Shown: positions 31,700 to 40,528, counted from the stretch's first letter. The stretch: 64,000 nt of DNA from Streptococcus cristatus (GCF_003943465.1 NZ_RJPR01000001.1:1-64000); one strand, 5' to 3'. Translations and numbers: made by a program. The notes: a model not told the origin generated them from the sequence alone.

Positions 31700-31727
31700 A
31701 TGATAACATTTTTGAAAAAAATTGCAA
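31700..31727 (-). promoter_or_regulatory. ilvBNCA promoter
   Basis: Minus strand TTGCAA (31722-31727), 16 bp, TATCAT (31700-31705). Confidence 0.62.
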
Positions 31728-31772
31728 GTATCGCGGATGTTTTTTTTCATTCTGATTGAAAAAAATAAGAAA

Positions 31773-31800
31773 ATCCCGCTAAATCCGAATGTAGCGAGAT
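31773..31800 (-). terminator. Terminator of the DesKR-like/ABC operon
   Basis: ATCTCGCTA ... TAGCGGGAT hairpin with a following T-run on the minus strand, 8 bp after the response regulator stop. Confidence 0.78.
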
Positions 31801-31807
31801 AGTTATC

Positions 31808-32407
31808 TTATATCCATCCTTGATCTTGAGCAATTCGGACAGCTTCCATACGATTGTCTGCTGCTAGCTTAGTCAGGATGGTCGACATATAGTTGCGAAT
31901 AGTTCCATTTGATAAATAAAGTTTTTCAGCAATTTCTTTATTAGAAAGCCCAGTTGCTGCTGCTTCTAAGACTAGAAGCTCCTGATGAGAGAGGGGATTT
32001 TTATGAGTCATCAGCACTTCCATAAGTTCAGGTGAGTATTCTTTTTGCCCAGCCAAGACAGTGTGGATGGTCTTCATCAGATCCGCAATGCTACGTTCCT
32101 TGAGTACATAGGCATCAACATCTGCCTTGACTGCCCTCTCAAAATAGCCTGGCCGCTTAAAAGTCGTCACAATGATGACCTTGACAGCTGGCTGATGCTC
32201 CTTCACCCATTCTAGGACATCCAGCCCTGTCTGATAGGGCATCTCTACATCCAAGATAGCCACATCGACTAGATTGGTCTTGAGTAGCTCCATAGCTTCA
32301 CGACCATCTGCCGCTTGAGAAACACTAGTAACATCCGGCTGCAACTGCAAGAGCTGGCTAAGGGCATCCCGCAGCATGCTCTGATCTTCTGCTAATAATA
32401 ACTTCAT
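31808..32407 (-). CDS. DesR-like response regulator (NarL/LuxR family)
   Basis: 199 residues. The receiver domain has acidic residues E7-D8, phospho-acceptor Asp53 ([13 protein letters not shown]) and the conserved [15 protein letters not shown]. The C-terminal LuxR-type HTH includes [20 protein letters not shown]. Overall it closely resembles B. subtilis DesR, the regulator of membrane fluidity genes. It overlaps the kinase gene by 4 bp. It probably binds the palindromes at 35558-35596 upstream of its own operon. Confidence 0.9.
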   Translation of the reverse strand: MKLLLAEDQSMLRDALSQLLQLQPDVTSVSQAADGREAMELLKTNLVDVAILDVEMPYQTGLDVLEWVKEHQPAVKVIIVTTFKRPGYFERAVKADVDAYVLKERSIADLMKTIHTVLAGQKEYSPELMEVLMTHKNPLSHQELLVLEAAATGLSNKEIAEKLYLSNGTIRNYMSTILTKLAADNRMEAVRIAQDQGWI

Positions 32408-33510
32408 CGTTCGTCTCCTTTAATCCTATACGGCAAGCGCACGCGAATAATGGTTGGCTTGTGATTGCTGATGACCTCCACGCTACCATCAAGCCCCTCC
32501 AAGCGCTCACGTACCGAATGCAAGTCTTGACCCGTCACTTGCTTAAAGCCTCGGCCGTCATCTTCAACTTCCAAGATCAAATCTCGATCCTGACTATACA
32601 AATCAATTCTGGACTTCTTGGCCTCCGCATGCTTGATAATATTGGTTGCTAATTCCAACAAAATCATACTAATGGTAAACTGCATTTCCGTAGGGATGCT
32701 GGCAACATTGAGCTGATTATGAAGCTCCAAGTCAATATCGCTCATTTCCAGCATGGTTCGGATTGTTGCTAATTCTTCATCTAGCGTCCGCGTCTTGAGA
32801 TTGTCTACAATCCGTCGAACATCAGCCATGGCCTGCTTACTGATCCGTCGCACTTCTTCCATCTCTTTCTCCGCCTGCTCGTAGGCCTCCATTTGCAGGA
32901 ATTGTTGGGCAAGCTCTGTCTTAACACTAAGCATGGCAAAGGTATGTCCCAGACTATCGTGTAAATCCCGTCCGATTCGATTGCGCTCATTTTCCGCTAA
33001 GAAGAGATTGAGCTGGGCATTCTGCTTACTTTTTTCTTCCTTGAGCTGTTCAGCAACTTGGATACGGTGCAGACCCAGCGTCAAGAAATCCGAAAAGAGA
33101 AAGGTCGTTGAGAAAAAGACCAGATAGCCAGTGTTCAATTGATGTTGCAGATACAACCCGACCAAAAGAGCCGGCTGGATAGCTAAGAAACTCCAGAAGC
33201 GCCAAGATGTAAAGGAAATTTCCTTATAATGATAAATTAGAAGATTTGATAAATAAAAAATATACCACACAAATCCCCCATTCAGCCAAATGGAAGTGTA
33301 AAAAATGTAAGCAAGCATGACCCACCAGGAGAGAGCCTGGTAGAAAGGCTTTTTCTCTGTGAGGATGGCGTAATAGGCCCCTATAAACAATGCTGTCCAA
33401 AGCAAAGTCAAAAGCGGGGATTCACCGCTGATGACACCCGCTATTGGAAAGATGATAAAGACCAGAGAAATATGAAACATATGATGTATGTTTTTGAATT
33501 TTTCCCACAT
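32404..33510 (-). CDS. DesK-like sensor histidine kinase
   Basis: 368 residues. Five or so N-terminal membrane segments (about 12-160) precede a HisKA_3 dimerisation domain with the phospho-His in [16 protein letters not shown], and an HATPase_c domain (N-box [13 protein letters not shown]-box VEDDGRGF). This arrangement is that of DesK/LiaS-type kinases. The ATG at 33510 is preferred to a TTG six codons upstream that overlaps the permease gene; the GAGG is 12 nt away, so the start is not certain. Confidence 0.88.
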   Translation of the reverse strand: MWEKFKNIHHMFHISLVFIIFPIAGVISGESPLLTLLWTALFIGAYYAILTEKKPFYQALSWWVMLAYIFYTSIWLNGGFVWYIFYLSNLLIYHYKEISFTSWRFWSFLAIQPALLVGLYLQHQLNTGYLVFFSTTFLFSDFLTLGLHRIQVAEQLKEEKSKQNAQLNLFLAENERNRIGRDLHDSLGHTFAMLSVKTELAQQFLQMEAYEQAEKEMEEVRRISKQAMADVRRIVDNLKTRTLDEELATIRTMLEMSDIDLELHNQLNVASIPTEMQFTISMILLELATNIIKHAEAKKSRIDLYSQDRDLILEVEDDGRGFKQVTGQDLHSVRERLEGLDGSVEVISNHKPTIIRVRLPYRIKGDER

Positions 33511-33514
33511 AGAA

Positions 33515-34249
33515 TTATTTAACCTCAATCCGTTTTTTGAGCTGAAGGACTAAAATGCTAAAGAAAATGGTGTAGGCTAGAACGATTAGCATGGCAGAGA
33601 CATTCCAGTCATGGTGTTCCAAATAGGAAGAGACCACCTGCATGAGCTGATAGCTTGGCGTTAGCTTGCCGATGGGTTGTAGCCAGTCCGGAAACATAGT
33701 CAGTGGAAACCAAAGCCCACCCAAGACCGCTAAAGCCATATAAACGATATTGCCTACGACCGACATAAGCTGGGCACTGGGCAGGAGACTAACCAAGACG
33801 CCCATGGCGATAAAGACCATACTGCCAACCAAAAGAATTAGGGCAATCACGAGCCAGTCCATCATGGGCATCTTGACTCCACGAACGAAATGTCCAACAG
33901 AGAAGACTACGATGATGGAAAGCAGAAAGGTCAGCAAAGTACTGAAAAGCTTGGATATATAATATTCTACCATAGAAACGGGCGAATGCTGAATCATTTT
34001 TTGCCAGTTATTGGTCTTGTCCGACTGCAAGGTGCTGGGAATGCTGAAAAAAGCACTGGACATGATGCTAAAAACGGTCATAGAAAAGAGATAGGTCTGG
34101 AGCGCAAGCGTCGGTACATCAGAACCTGACATCATTCCTGAAAAGATCAGATAGAACACGCTGGGCAGACCGATAGAGAGCAGGTAGTAAGCCGCCTGCC
34201 GCTTCATCAAAATCAACTCCATTTTCATTAAACTAACCATATTTTTCAT
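33515..34249 (-). CDS. ABC-2 type transporter permease
   Basis: 244 residues with six membrane segments, ABC-2 family. After a short cytoplasmic N-terminus (KNMVSLMKMELILMKRQ) the segments run from about 21 to 240. It pairs with the ATPase encoded 12 bp upstream. Exporters of this type, in operons with DesKR-like systems, often serve antimicrobial-peptide or lipid stress responses; the cargo here is unknown. AAAGGAG ribosome-binding site. Confidence 0.87.
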   Translation of the reverse strand: MKNMVSLMKMELILMKRQAAYYLLSIGLPSVFYLIFSGMMSGSDVPTLALQTYLFSMTVFSIMSSAFFSIPSTLQSDKTNNWQKMIQHSPVSMVEYYISKLFSTLLTFLLSIIVVFSVGHFVRGVKMPMMDWLVIALILLVGSMVFIAMGVLVSLLPSAQLMSVVGNIVYMALAVLGGLWFPLTMFPDWLQPIGKLTPSYQLMQVVSSYLEHHDWNVSAMLIVLAYTIFFSILVLQLKKRIEVK

Positions 34250-34261
34250 AATGCTGCTCCT

Positions 34262-35137
34262 TTACTCTTGTGTCGTCTCAAAAATACTATCCAGCAGGGT
34301 TCGATTGCGGACTTCGATTTCTTCAATCGTACAGCCATGCTCCTGCAGAATTTGCCAGACCTGACTGGCGTCCTTGGTCGCAAAGGATAAGGCCTTTTGC
34401 TTGATTTCAATCTCTGTCACACCAGCTATCTTTTCCACAACTTCTTTATAGGAAAGAGGCAGTGTGAAGTGTTTTTCCTGCTCTTCCTTGCGCATAGCAT
34501 AAGGCGTGGTGTCGCGGATTAGCTCTCCCTTATGGAGCACCAAAATACGGTCAGCCGTATGCTCCACTTCTTCAATGTAGTGGGAAGAATAGACAATGGT
34601 CACGCCTTGCTTCTTGAGCTGATCCACAATTTCCCAGAAATGCTGGCGGGTCGAGGTATCCATAGCCGATGTCGGCTCATCCAAGAAGAGAATCTTTGGA
34701 CGACCAATCAAGGCTAAAATAAAGGAGAAGAGACGTTTTTGACCACCAGAGAGCTTGGAAGCCAGCTGGTTCTTCTGCTTATCAGAAAAGCCCAACAAGG
34801 CATCGATTTCCTCTTCGGACAGGCTATTAGGATAGATAGAGCGAAAGAAAGAGAGGAGTTCCTTGACTTTCAAATCCCCCACCACTGTATTTTCCTGTGG
34901 CAAAATGGCAACCATCTCTTTCAAACGATTATCCGTTGGCTTTAAGCCTTGAACCAGTGCTTGACCAGAAGTCAGGAATTTATCGCCTAGGAGACAATCC
35001 ATCAGAGTTGTTTTACCAGCTCCGTTGGGGCCAATCAGAGCCACACAATCCCCTTCTTCAATGTCAAAGGAAATGTGGCGCAAAATCTCTTTCCCCCGAA
35101 TGCTTTTAGATAGCTTTTTCACTTCAATCAATTTCAT
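34262..35137 (-). CDS. ABC-2 type transporter ATP-binding protein
   Basis: 291 residues. Walker A GPNGAGKTT, signature LSGGQKRLF, Walker B ILFLDEPTSAMD, H-loop SSHYIEEVE. A C-terminal extension (about 215-291) is typical of drug/peptide exporter ATPases. The ATG at 35137 has a perfect AAGGAGG; it lies inside the 3' end of the small upstream membrane protein gene (14 bp overlap), so the two are coupled. Confidence 0.9.
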   Translation of the reverse strand: MKLIEVKKLSKSIRGKEILRHISFDIEEGDCVALIGPNGAGKTTLMDCLLGDKFLTSGQALVQGLKPTDNRLKEMVAILPQENTVVGDLKVKELLSFFRSIYPNSLSEEEIDALLGFSDKQKNQLASKLSGGQKRLFSFILALIGRPKILFLDEPTSAMDTSTRQHFWEIVDQLKKQGVTIVYSSHYIEEVEHTADRILVLHKGELIRDTTPYAMRKEEQEKHFTLPLSYKEVVEKIAGVTEIEIKQKALSFATKDASQVWQILQEHGCTIEEIEVRNRTLLDSIFETTQE

Positions 35138-35318
35138 GATCTTCCTCCTTAATAAAATCATAGATGAGCGGCCAGATGACAAAGACAACTAGAATCACTC
35201 CCCCTACTCCTATATAAAATTGCCGGGGTAGAAATTCTAACAGAAAACCCGGTATCATTTGAAAATACCATACACCCATTGCAACTCCAATGAATAAGAT
35301 GGACAAGTACTTTTTCAT
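35124..35318 (-). CDS. Small two-span membrane protein upstream of the exporter
   Basis: 64 residues: MKKYLSILFIGVAMGVWYFQ, a Pro/Phe turn, then GVGGVILVVFVIWPLIYDF and an acidic tail (KEEDHEID). Two membrane helices are expected. Not recognised as a known family. Its gene overlaps the ATPase start by 14 bp and follows another tiny membrane protein after 2 bp, so it belongs to the exporter operon and may be an accessory subunit. Confidence 0.75.
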   Translation of the reverse strand: MKKYLSILFIGVAMGVWYFQMIPGFLLEFLPRQFYIGVGGVILVVFVIWPLIYDFIKEEDHEID

Positions 35319-35320
35319 TT

Positions 35321-35497
35321 CTACTTTCCCCTTTTGCTTAACTTAGCCACTTCCTTTAGGACATAGCTAGCCATTCCCAAGCTAGCGAAAATCTCCCAAG
35401 GAAAGCGGTAAAGAGCTGCTCCGCTCATTCCTGCTAACTGATAAAACATCATCCCAACAAGACTCAAGACTGCTACTTTTATCAACCATATTTTCAT
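35321..35497 (-). CDS. Small membrane protein, first gene of the exporter/two-component operon
   Basis: 58 residues: MKIWLIKVAVLSLVGMMFYQ, LAGMSGAALYRFPWEIFASL, and a basic tail VAKLSKRGK. One or two hydrophobic segments. It starts at an ATG 35 bp downstream of the TATAAT at 35532-35537. It is read directly from the sequence and would be missed by common length cut-offs. Its position suggests a small regulator or sensor of the operon; this is inference. Confidence 0.65.
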   Translation of the reverse strand: MKIWLIKVAVLSLVGMMFYQLAGMSGAALYRFPWEIFASLGMASYVLKEVAKLSKRGK

Positions 35498-35531
35498 GTA
35501 ACTACTCCCTATTTCTTCATTTCTTACTTGT

Positions 35532-35596
35532 ATTATAAAACTTCCTTCCTCTTCCGACTAGATGATTTTGTCACTAGACCATATGACAAATGTCAT
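35532..35596 (-). promoter_or_regulatory. Promoter and double palindromic operator of the DesKR-like operon
   Basis: TATAAT at 35532-35537 has no good -35. In its place are two palindromes: CTAGATGA-TTTTG-TCACTAG type (35558-35577) and ATGACA-AA-TGTCAT (35583-35596). Their centres are 22 bp apart, about two helical turns, as for cooperative binding of dimeric NarL-family regulators. Autoactivation by the encoded regulator is the likely role. Confidence 0.65.
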
Positions 35597-35610
35597 GGTT
35601 TCTAGACAGC

Positions 35611-35637
35611 AAAAAAAGACGAGATAACTCGCCTTTT
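35611..35637 (-). terminator. Terminator of the lipoprotein gene
   Basis: GCGAG-TTAT-CTCGTC hairpin followed by TTTTTTT on the minus strand. Confidence 0.75.
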
Positions 35638-35645
35638 AAATATTC

Positions 35646-36242
35646 TTATTCTTCTTTCAAGCCGCCTAATTTCATACCTAAAATAAACATTGAAGGAGAG
35701 GCGTCTTTTATGTCATTAAGTCCCAAGTCTTTAAAGAAAGATAGGCTTGCTACTTTCGCTACATCCATTTTCTCAAAATCCAGATCAACTATGGCCTGTA
35801 ATTTCTTATCAGCTGTCACGGAGTATTCAATCGTCACTCCTTCCATATTCTTAGCTTCCACGTAGTTTGGTTCTGATTCCATTCCTTCTCGAATAATAGC
35901 GGTCATTTCCTCTGGGCTCATAGTAGCTGCAGCACCACTGGCTTCTTCTGGCAAATTACTCAACAGCTCCATTCGAAGTTTCAAGAGCTTATCTCCTCGA
36001 TAGGTCACTGTATCACGATGATGGATGCCTTTGAGGTCTCCGACCAAGGTTTTAGAGACAATAGCTGTACTTTCAGAAGAAGCACTCGTAGAGGAGTCAC
36101 TTGAGCTTGAGCTCGAGCTAGAACTTGTTTTAGCAACTTTTGATTCAGCTGGAACTTTCGGACGATGCTTGCCATATTTTGGAAATACGCAACCTGTCAA
36201 TAATACAGAAGCAGAAATAACTAGAATAAATAACTTTTTCAT
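35646..36242 (-). CDS. Lipoprotein, possibly DUF1307/YehR-like
   Basis: 198 residues. Lipoprotein signal peptide with lipobox LLTGC (Cys at about 19), then a Ser-rich linker (about 39-58, a run of serines) and a domain containing VTYRGDKLLKLRME and TIEYSVTADKKLQAIVDLDF. The latter recalls YehR/DUF1307 lipoproteins, but this match is from memory and only moderate. The ATG at 36242 (MKKLFILVISASV) is chosen because the signal peptide begins there. Confidence 0.75.
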   Translation of the reverse strand: MKKLFILVISASVLLTGCVFPKYGKHRPKVPAESKVAKTSSSSSSSSSDSSTSASSESTAIVSKTLVGDLKGIHHRDTVTYRGDKLLKLRMELLSNLPEEASGAAATMSPEEMTAIIREGMESEPNYVEAKNMEGVTIEYSVTADKKLQAIVDLDFEKMDVAKVASLSFFKDLGLNDIKDASPSMFILGMKLGGLKEE

Positions 36243-36321
36243 AGTACACCTTTTCTTTTTATTTTTTCCAGTATACCATAATGCCACTATCTTGTCTAAA
36301 TCTTGCATATAAAAAAATTAA

Positions 36322-36494
36322 AGAGGCTGGGGCAAAAGTCCTAGCCTCTCAATTGTCTTTGGATTGTCGAGCAAAGACGCAGTGGTTGAGTGGGCTCTAC
36401 TAAGCTGATTTCATCAACTTTTACAGCACTACTCAACTGTGCGGAGGTGGGACAGAAATCGAATTCTAACGAATTACCGATTTCTGTCCCACTC
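36322..36494 (+). repeat. Dispersed ~175 bp intergenic repeat, copy C
   Basis: Full-length copy in the same orientation as copy A: AGAGGCTGGGGCAAAAGTCC, then TAGCCTC, ... through the core, ending AGAAATCGAATTC ... GTCCCACTC. It differs at the right end by a short deletion (GTGGGACAGAAATC in place of GTGGGACGACGAAATC). It sits 9 bp after the fakA stop and probably serves as its terminator. Confidence 0.88.
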
Positions 36495-36503
36495 CCAAAT
36501 AAA

Positions 36504-38168
36504 TTATTCTACACTGAAAATATATGGATACACTGGCTGATTTCCTTGGTGGATCTCAACTTCTAGATCTTCATATTCTTCCATCAGATCTTGAGCAAAG
36601 CCATTTGCCAATTCCTCGTCACCATCTTCACCGATATAGATGGAAACAATCTCACTGTCTTCATCCAACATCTTCGCAAAGGTTGCCTTCAGAGTTGTTA
36701 ACATATCTGGATTTGACACAAGGATTTTGCCATCAACCATACCCAAGTTATCATTTTCATGGATTTCGAGGCCATCAATGGTCGTATCACGAACTGCAGT
36801 CGTAATGCTACCGCTGACCACGTCGCTCAAGGCAGCTGTCATTCGCTCATGGTTCTCTTCGATTGTTTTTCCACTATCAAAGGCCAAAAGACTTGTCAAA
36901 CCTTGAGGAAGCGTACGTGTTTCAATCACTGTCGTTGGTTGCTCAAGTACTTCCGCTGCAGATTGAGCCGCCATGAAGATATTTTTATTGTTAGGTAGGA
37001 AAATGATATTGCGCGCATTAACCTGGTCAACAGCCTTGATAAAGTCCTCTGTAGAAGGGTTCATAGTCTGACCGCCAGAAATGATATAGTCCACACCCTG
37101 AGCCTTGAAGATTTCAGCAAGGCCGTCACCAGCTACTACTGCGATAATAGCATATTCTTTTTCTTCAGCTGGCTTGATAGCTTTTTCTTCCTTCTCAAGC
37201 TGGGCTTCGTGCTGGTTGCGCATGTTGTCCACTTTTACCTTGACAAGGCTACCATACTTCAGTCCCTCTTGCATAACAAGACCTGGATCTTCTGTATGAA
37301 CGTGCACTTTCACGATTTCATCATCATTAACTACCAGCAAGGAATCCCCAAGCTCATTCAAATAATTACGGAATTCATCATAGTCAAAGTCCTTGACATA
37401 GGTTGGTCCTTGCTTCAAAGCCACCATGATTTCTGTACAATAACCAAAAGTGATGTCTTCTGTCGCCACATGGCCTGCTACAGACTTGTGGTGTTCAGCA
37501 TTGATCATCTGGCTCATCGTAGCTGGAGTCGCTTGGAAATCTTCTGATGCGATGTATTCGCCAGTCAGGGCAGAAAGGAAACCTTCATAGATAAAGACCA
37601 AACCTTGACCACCAGAGTCCACAACACCAACTTCCTTGAGAACTGGCAACATATCTGGCGTTTTAGCAAGGGCAGCCTTTGCTCCTTCAAGAGCCGCTTT
37701 CATAACTTCGACAGCATCATTTGTCGCTTCAGCTTTCTTCTTAGCGCCGATAGCCGCACCACGAGAAACGGTCAGAATTGTTCCCTCAACTGGCTTCATA
37801 ACAGCCTTATAGGCCACTTCTACACCAGACTGGAAGGCAAGAGCCAAAGCTTGTCCATCAAGCTCAGCTTTGCCTTTTACGCTTTGTGAAAAACCACGGA
37901 AGAGCTGAGATGTGATAACACCAGAGTTCCCACGCGCACCCATCAAGAGTCCCTTGGCAAAGATCGCGGCTACTTCACCAACTGTTGAAGCAGACTTATC
38001 AGCTACTTCTTTGGCACCATTTTCAATGGTCATGCCCATATTCGTTCCTGTATCACCATCTGGAACTGGGAAAACATTTAAAGAATTGACATATTCAGCC
38101 TGTTTATTTAAACGAGTTGATGCCGCCTGCACCATTTCTTGAAATAAACTAGTAGTAATATTTGACAC
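36504..38168 (-). CDS. fakA: Fatty acid kinase, ATP-binding subunit (YloV/DAK2 family)
   Basis: 554 residues. The N-terminal DAK2 kinase domain has NVFPVPDGDTGTNMGMTI and GARGNSGVITSQLFRGF. The C-terminal part (about 330-554) is the FakA regulatory/FakB-binding region. FakA phosphorylates fatty acids held by DegV-type FakB proteins for use in phospholipid synthesis; a DegV protein is encoded at 46.9 kb. Only 2 bp separate it from asp23, the conserved pairing. Confidence 0.94.
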   Translation of the reverse strand: MSNITTSLFQEMVQAASTRLNKQAEYVNSLNVFPVPDGDTGTNMGMTIENGAKEVADKSASTVGEVAAIFAKGLLMGARGNSGVITSQLFRGFSQSVKGKAELDGQALALAFQSGVEVAYKAVMKPVEGTILTVSRGAAIGAKKKAEATNDAVEVMKAALEGAKAALAKTPDMLPVLKEVGVVDSGGQGLVFIYEGFLSALTGEYIASEDFQATPATMSQMINAEHHKSVAGHVATEDITFGYCTEIMVALKQGPTYVKDFDYDEFRNYLNELGDSLLVVNDDEIVKVHVHTEDPGLVMQEGLKYGSLVKVKVDNMRNQHEAQLEKEEKAIKPAEEKEYAIIAVVAGDGLAEIFKAQGVDYIISGGQTMNPSTEDFIKAVDQVNARNIIFLPNNKNIFMAAQSAAEVLEQPTTVIETRTLPQGLTSLLAFDSGKTIEENHERMTAALSDVVSGSITTAVRDTTIDGLEIHENDNLGMVDGKILVSNPDMLTTLKATFAKMLDEDSEIVSIYIGEDGDEELANGFAQDLMEEYEDLEVEIHQGNQPVYPYIFSVE

Positions 38169-38170
38169 GA

Positions 38171-38539
38171 TTATTCTCCTACAACTTTAATATTTTGGAT
38201 ATAGACATTCACTGTGTGGGCAGTGATCCCAAGTTGATTTTCCAAACTAAACTTAACGCGTTCTTGGATATTTTTGGAAACTTCACTGATTTTAATGCCG
38301 TAGCTCAAAACGGTATAAACATCAACTGCAATACCACCATCCTCAGATGTTTTTACTACCACACCCTTAGCATAGTTTTCTTTACCCAAAAGAGCTTGAA
38401 AGTTATCTTTAATTGCATTTTTACTGGCCATTCCAACCACACCAAAAATTTCGGTTGCTGCGCCGCCAACGATGGTTGCAATCACGTCATCAGTCAGCTC
38501 AATTTGACCATCTTTTGTATTGATTTTTACAGTCATCAC
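38171..38539 (-). CDS. Asp23/Gls24 family envelope stress protein (YloU)
   Basis: 122 residues, an Asp23 domain with the characteristic IELTDDVIATIVGGAATEIFGVVGMASK. The homologue YloU always precedes yloV/fakA in Firmicutes. Its role is not settled. TTGAGG ribosome-binding site; coupled to fakA. Confidence 0.9.
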   Translation of the reverse strand: MMTVKINTKDGQIELTDDVIATIVGGAATEIFGVVGMASKNAIKDNFQALLGKENYAKGVVVKTSEDGGIAVDVYTVLSYGIKISEVSKNIQERVKFSLENQLGITAHTVNVYIQNIKVVGE

Positions 38540-38640
38540 TTGTACCTCAAAAGTATTTTATAGTTTATTTTACCATATTTTAGACAGGGTGTAAAAGAGG
38601 AAGGACAGAAATAAACTGTCTAGTCTGAAAATTCAACAAC

Positions 38641-38675
38641 AAAAAAGGGAAGGAATAAATCTTTCCAATCCCTTT
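38641..38675 (-). terminator. rpmB terminator
   Basis: AAGGGATTGGAAAG ... CCTTCCCTT hairpin with a T-run on the minus strand. Confidence 0.75.
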
Positions 38676-38681
38676 CATGTA

Positions 38682-38870
38682 TTAAACGCGTTCAACTTTA
38701 CCTGACTTAAGCGCGCGAGCTGAAGCCCAAACTTTTTTAGGTTTTCCGTCGATCAAAACAGTAACTTTTTGAAGATTTGGTTTAACAGCGCGTTTTGTTT
38801 GGTTCATCGCGTGAGAGCGGTTGTTTCCAGATACAGTCTTACGACCTGTAAAGTAACATACTTTAGCCAT
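38682..38870 (-). CDS. rpmB: 50S ribosomal protein L28
   Basis: 62 residues, basic, full length for L28. The N-terminal [20 protein letters not shown] and [17 protein letters not shown] core ([20 protein letters not shown]) are diagnostic. Monocistronic. GGAGGAAAC ribosome-binding site. Confidence 0.97.
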   Translation of the reverse strand: MAKVCYFTGRKTVSGNNRSHAMNQTKRAVKPNLQKVTVLIDGKPKKVWASARALKSGKVERV

Positions 38871-39005
38871 TAGTGTGTTTCCTCCTATTAGATCTAATAT
38901 TACGGATGTGCTAGCACCACATACCGTACTATATTATCAAAAAACTTGGCTTTTGGCAAGTACATTTTCCCAAACTTTGCAATTTCTAACCAATAATCCG
39001 TTTTC

Positions 39006-39671
39006 TTAAATGTAAACAATCTTCAAAGAGCCAAAGGCAACATTGCCGCGCACATATAAAGTCTTGTCTTTCTCATTGACATTATGCGGATTGACCACTG
39101 TACCGAAAGCATTGTCCACATTTAGCTCTACTTGCCAGTTACTTAGGATATAAAGCGTCGCACTACCGAAGGCTACTTCCACATCAAAACTAGCAGAATC
39201 ACCTAAAATTCTGGCATTATCAAAATATACGGTCACACTACCAAAAACACATTCTACTTTATCATGGACGAAATTCTCCGAATTGATATAGCGAGTGCCG
39301 CTGCCAAAAGAAATCTCTCCTTCCGTTGTAGACAAGCCCTTTCTAGACAAACAACGAACGCCCCAGATCCTTCTCGGTTTAAAAATCATGTTAAGCCCAA
39401 TGCAGGCCAAAACACCACCCATTACCAAGGTGCCTGTAGAGATAGCCAAGAAGTGATAGACAGAATTAGCAATTATCAGAGCAATAATCGTCATGATCAG
39501 GGCAGCACCAAAATCTCGCTCCAAGAAATTTTCCAAAGCAAAATACGCAAACATGCCGACCAAAAGCAGGGGCCAGATATTAAAATTGAACATAGGAATA
39601 CCAAAGTTTCCCTGAAGCAAAATCCAGCCGGCTAAAACCAAAAAACCGACGCCTAGAATTGTTTTTTTCAT
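39006..39671 (-). CDS. LiaF-like membrane protein
   Basis: 221 residues. Four hydrophobic segments at the N-terminus (about 1-95) are followed by a LiaF-type C-terminal beta repeat domain (about 110-221). In that domain the motif FGS recurs: ISFGSGTRYI, CVFGSVTVYF, VAFGSATLYI, VAFGSLKIVY. LiaF proteins are membrane inhibitors of stress regulators. This gene follows a LytTR regulator by 5 bp, so the pair resembles streptococcal LytTR regulatory systems (HdrRM/BrsRM), in which the membrane protein restrains the regulator; that role is inferred. Confidence 0.82.
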   Translation of the reverse strand: MKKTILGVGFLVLAGWILLQGNFGIPMFNFNIWPLLLVGMFAYFALENFLERDFGAALIMTIIALIIANSVYHFLAISTGTLVMGGVLACIGLNMIFKPRRIWGVRCLSRKGLSTTEGEISFGSGTRYINSENFVHDKVECVFGSVTVYFDNARILGDSASFDVEVAFGSATLYILSNWQVELNVDNAFGTVVNPHNVNEKDKTLYVRGNVAFGSLKIVYI

Positions 39672-39676
39672 GATGA

Positions 39677-40123
39677 TTACCTCACTTCACTTAACTTTTC
39701 TTTTAGTAGTTGATAATAATGCCTTGAAACATGCACTTTCTTATGTGTTTCAGAAAACTGGACGGAACTGGTACCCGAGAAAGACTTTTCTAGAGAATAA
39801 ATCGCTCTAGCATTAGCAATGGTTGATTTGGAAATTCTGCAAAAATAGCGAGGCAGCAATTCCTCCAACTCATAGAGTTTCAACTTGACCTCATAGGCAT
39901 CATTGCGCGCGTGAGCAAAGATTTTGGCTCCGTCCGTCTCGAAAAAGAGAATCTCCGCTAAATCTACAAAATACTCACTATTTTCCTTATAAAAGAGAAT
40001 GGCTGGAGCAGTCGCTTCATTCAAAGCATCTTGAATCTTCTGAATCCTCTCATCAATCCGCGATACTCGAATCACCAATTCTGTATCAGCCAAACGATCG
40101 TCTAGCTCAATCCGAACTTTCAT
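39677..40123 (-). CDS. LytTR-domain DNA-binding regulator
   Basis: 148 residues. The N-terminal part (MKVRIELDDRLADTELVIRV) lacks a receiver domain. A LytTR domain is at about 45-148, with FFETDGAKIFAHARNDAYEV and RYFCRISKSTIANARAIYSL. Such stand-alone LytTR proteins are controlled by a partner membrane protein instead of a kinase. ATG at 40123 with GGAGGA; a GTG two codons upstream is less likely. Direct repeats suited to LytTR binding lie upstream at 40189-40218. Confidence 0.88.
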   Translation of the reverse strand: MKVRIELDDRLADTELVIRVSRIDERIQKIQDALNEATAPAILFYKENSEYFVDLAEILFFETDGAKIFAHARNDAYEVKLKLYELEELLPRYFCRISKSTIANARAIYSLEKSFSGTSSVQFSETHKKVHVSRHYYQLLKEKLSEVR

Positions 40124-40150
40124 AAGCACTCCTCCCCTCTTTCTATCTTC

Positions 40151-40218
40151 ATTATAACAATTTCTTGAAAAGAAACAAGGGACTTTCAGTAAGTGGTCAA
40201 TATAGGCTGGTAAGTGGT
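40151..40218 (-). promoter_or_regulatory. LytTR gene promoter with 21-bp-spaced direct repeats
   Basis: Minus strand TTGTTT (40173-40178), 16 bp, TATAAT (40151-40156). Upstream are two identical 9-mers ACCACTTAC (minus strand; plus-strand positions 40189-40197 and 40210-40218), start-to-start distance 21 bp. This is the 9-N12-9 layout used by ComE/BlpR/HdrR-type LytTR regulators. Autoregulation by the adjacent gene is the natural reading. Confidence 0.65.
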
Positions 40219-40479
40219 TGTTTTAAAAGTTTAAAATGAAATAAAAAATCTTGAATTTTCCAAATATAAGGCTTCAAAGAAATTGATCATTACCTATTTT
40301 TTTCAACACGACAATACTGATTTACTACTATTTCCACGATCATAAGCTCTCTATCCAGCCTAGTAATGGATAAATCAGGTTTGAACAATTCTAACGCTAC
40401 TTCTCAAACCACACTTGGCTCTTTCGCTTAGTTTTAGATAAAAACTAAAACTTATTCTCCATACTGGCTTATGTCTCAT
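40219..40479. other. AT-rich intergenic stretch
   Basis: No gene seen. It contains one inverted repeat, TTAGTTTT-AGATA-AAAACTAA (40428-40448), upstream of the SemiSWEET promoter; its role is unknown. Confidence 0.5.
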
Positions 40480-40508
40480 TTGACAATTTTTTTCCGTTTT
40501 GATATAAT
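40480..40508 (+). promoter_or_regulatory. Consensus SigA promoter of the SemiSWEET gene
   Basis: TTGACA (40480-40485), 17 bp, TATAAT (40503-40508): both hexamers are perfect consensus. Confidence 0.85.
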
Positions 40509-40528
40509 GGACGCTCAGGAGGTATCGT

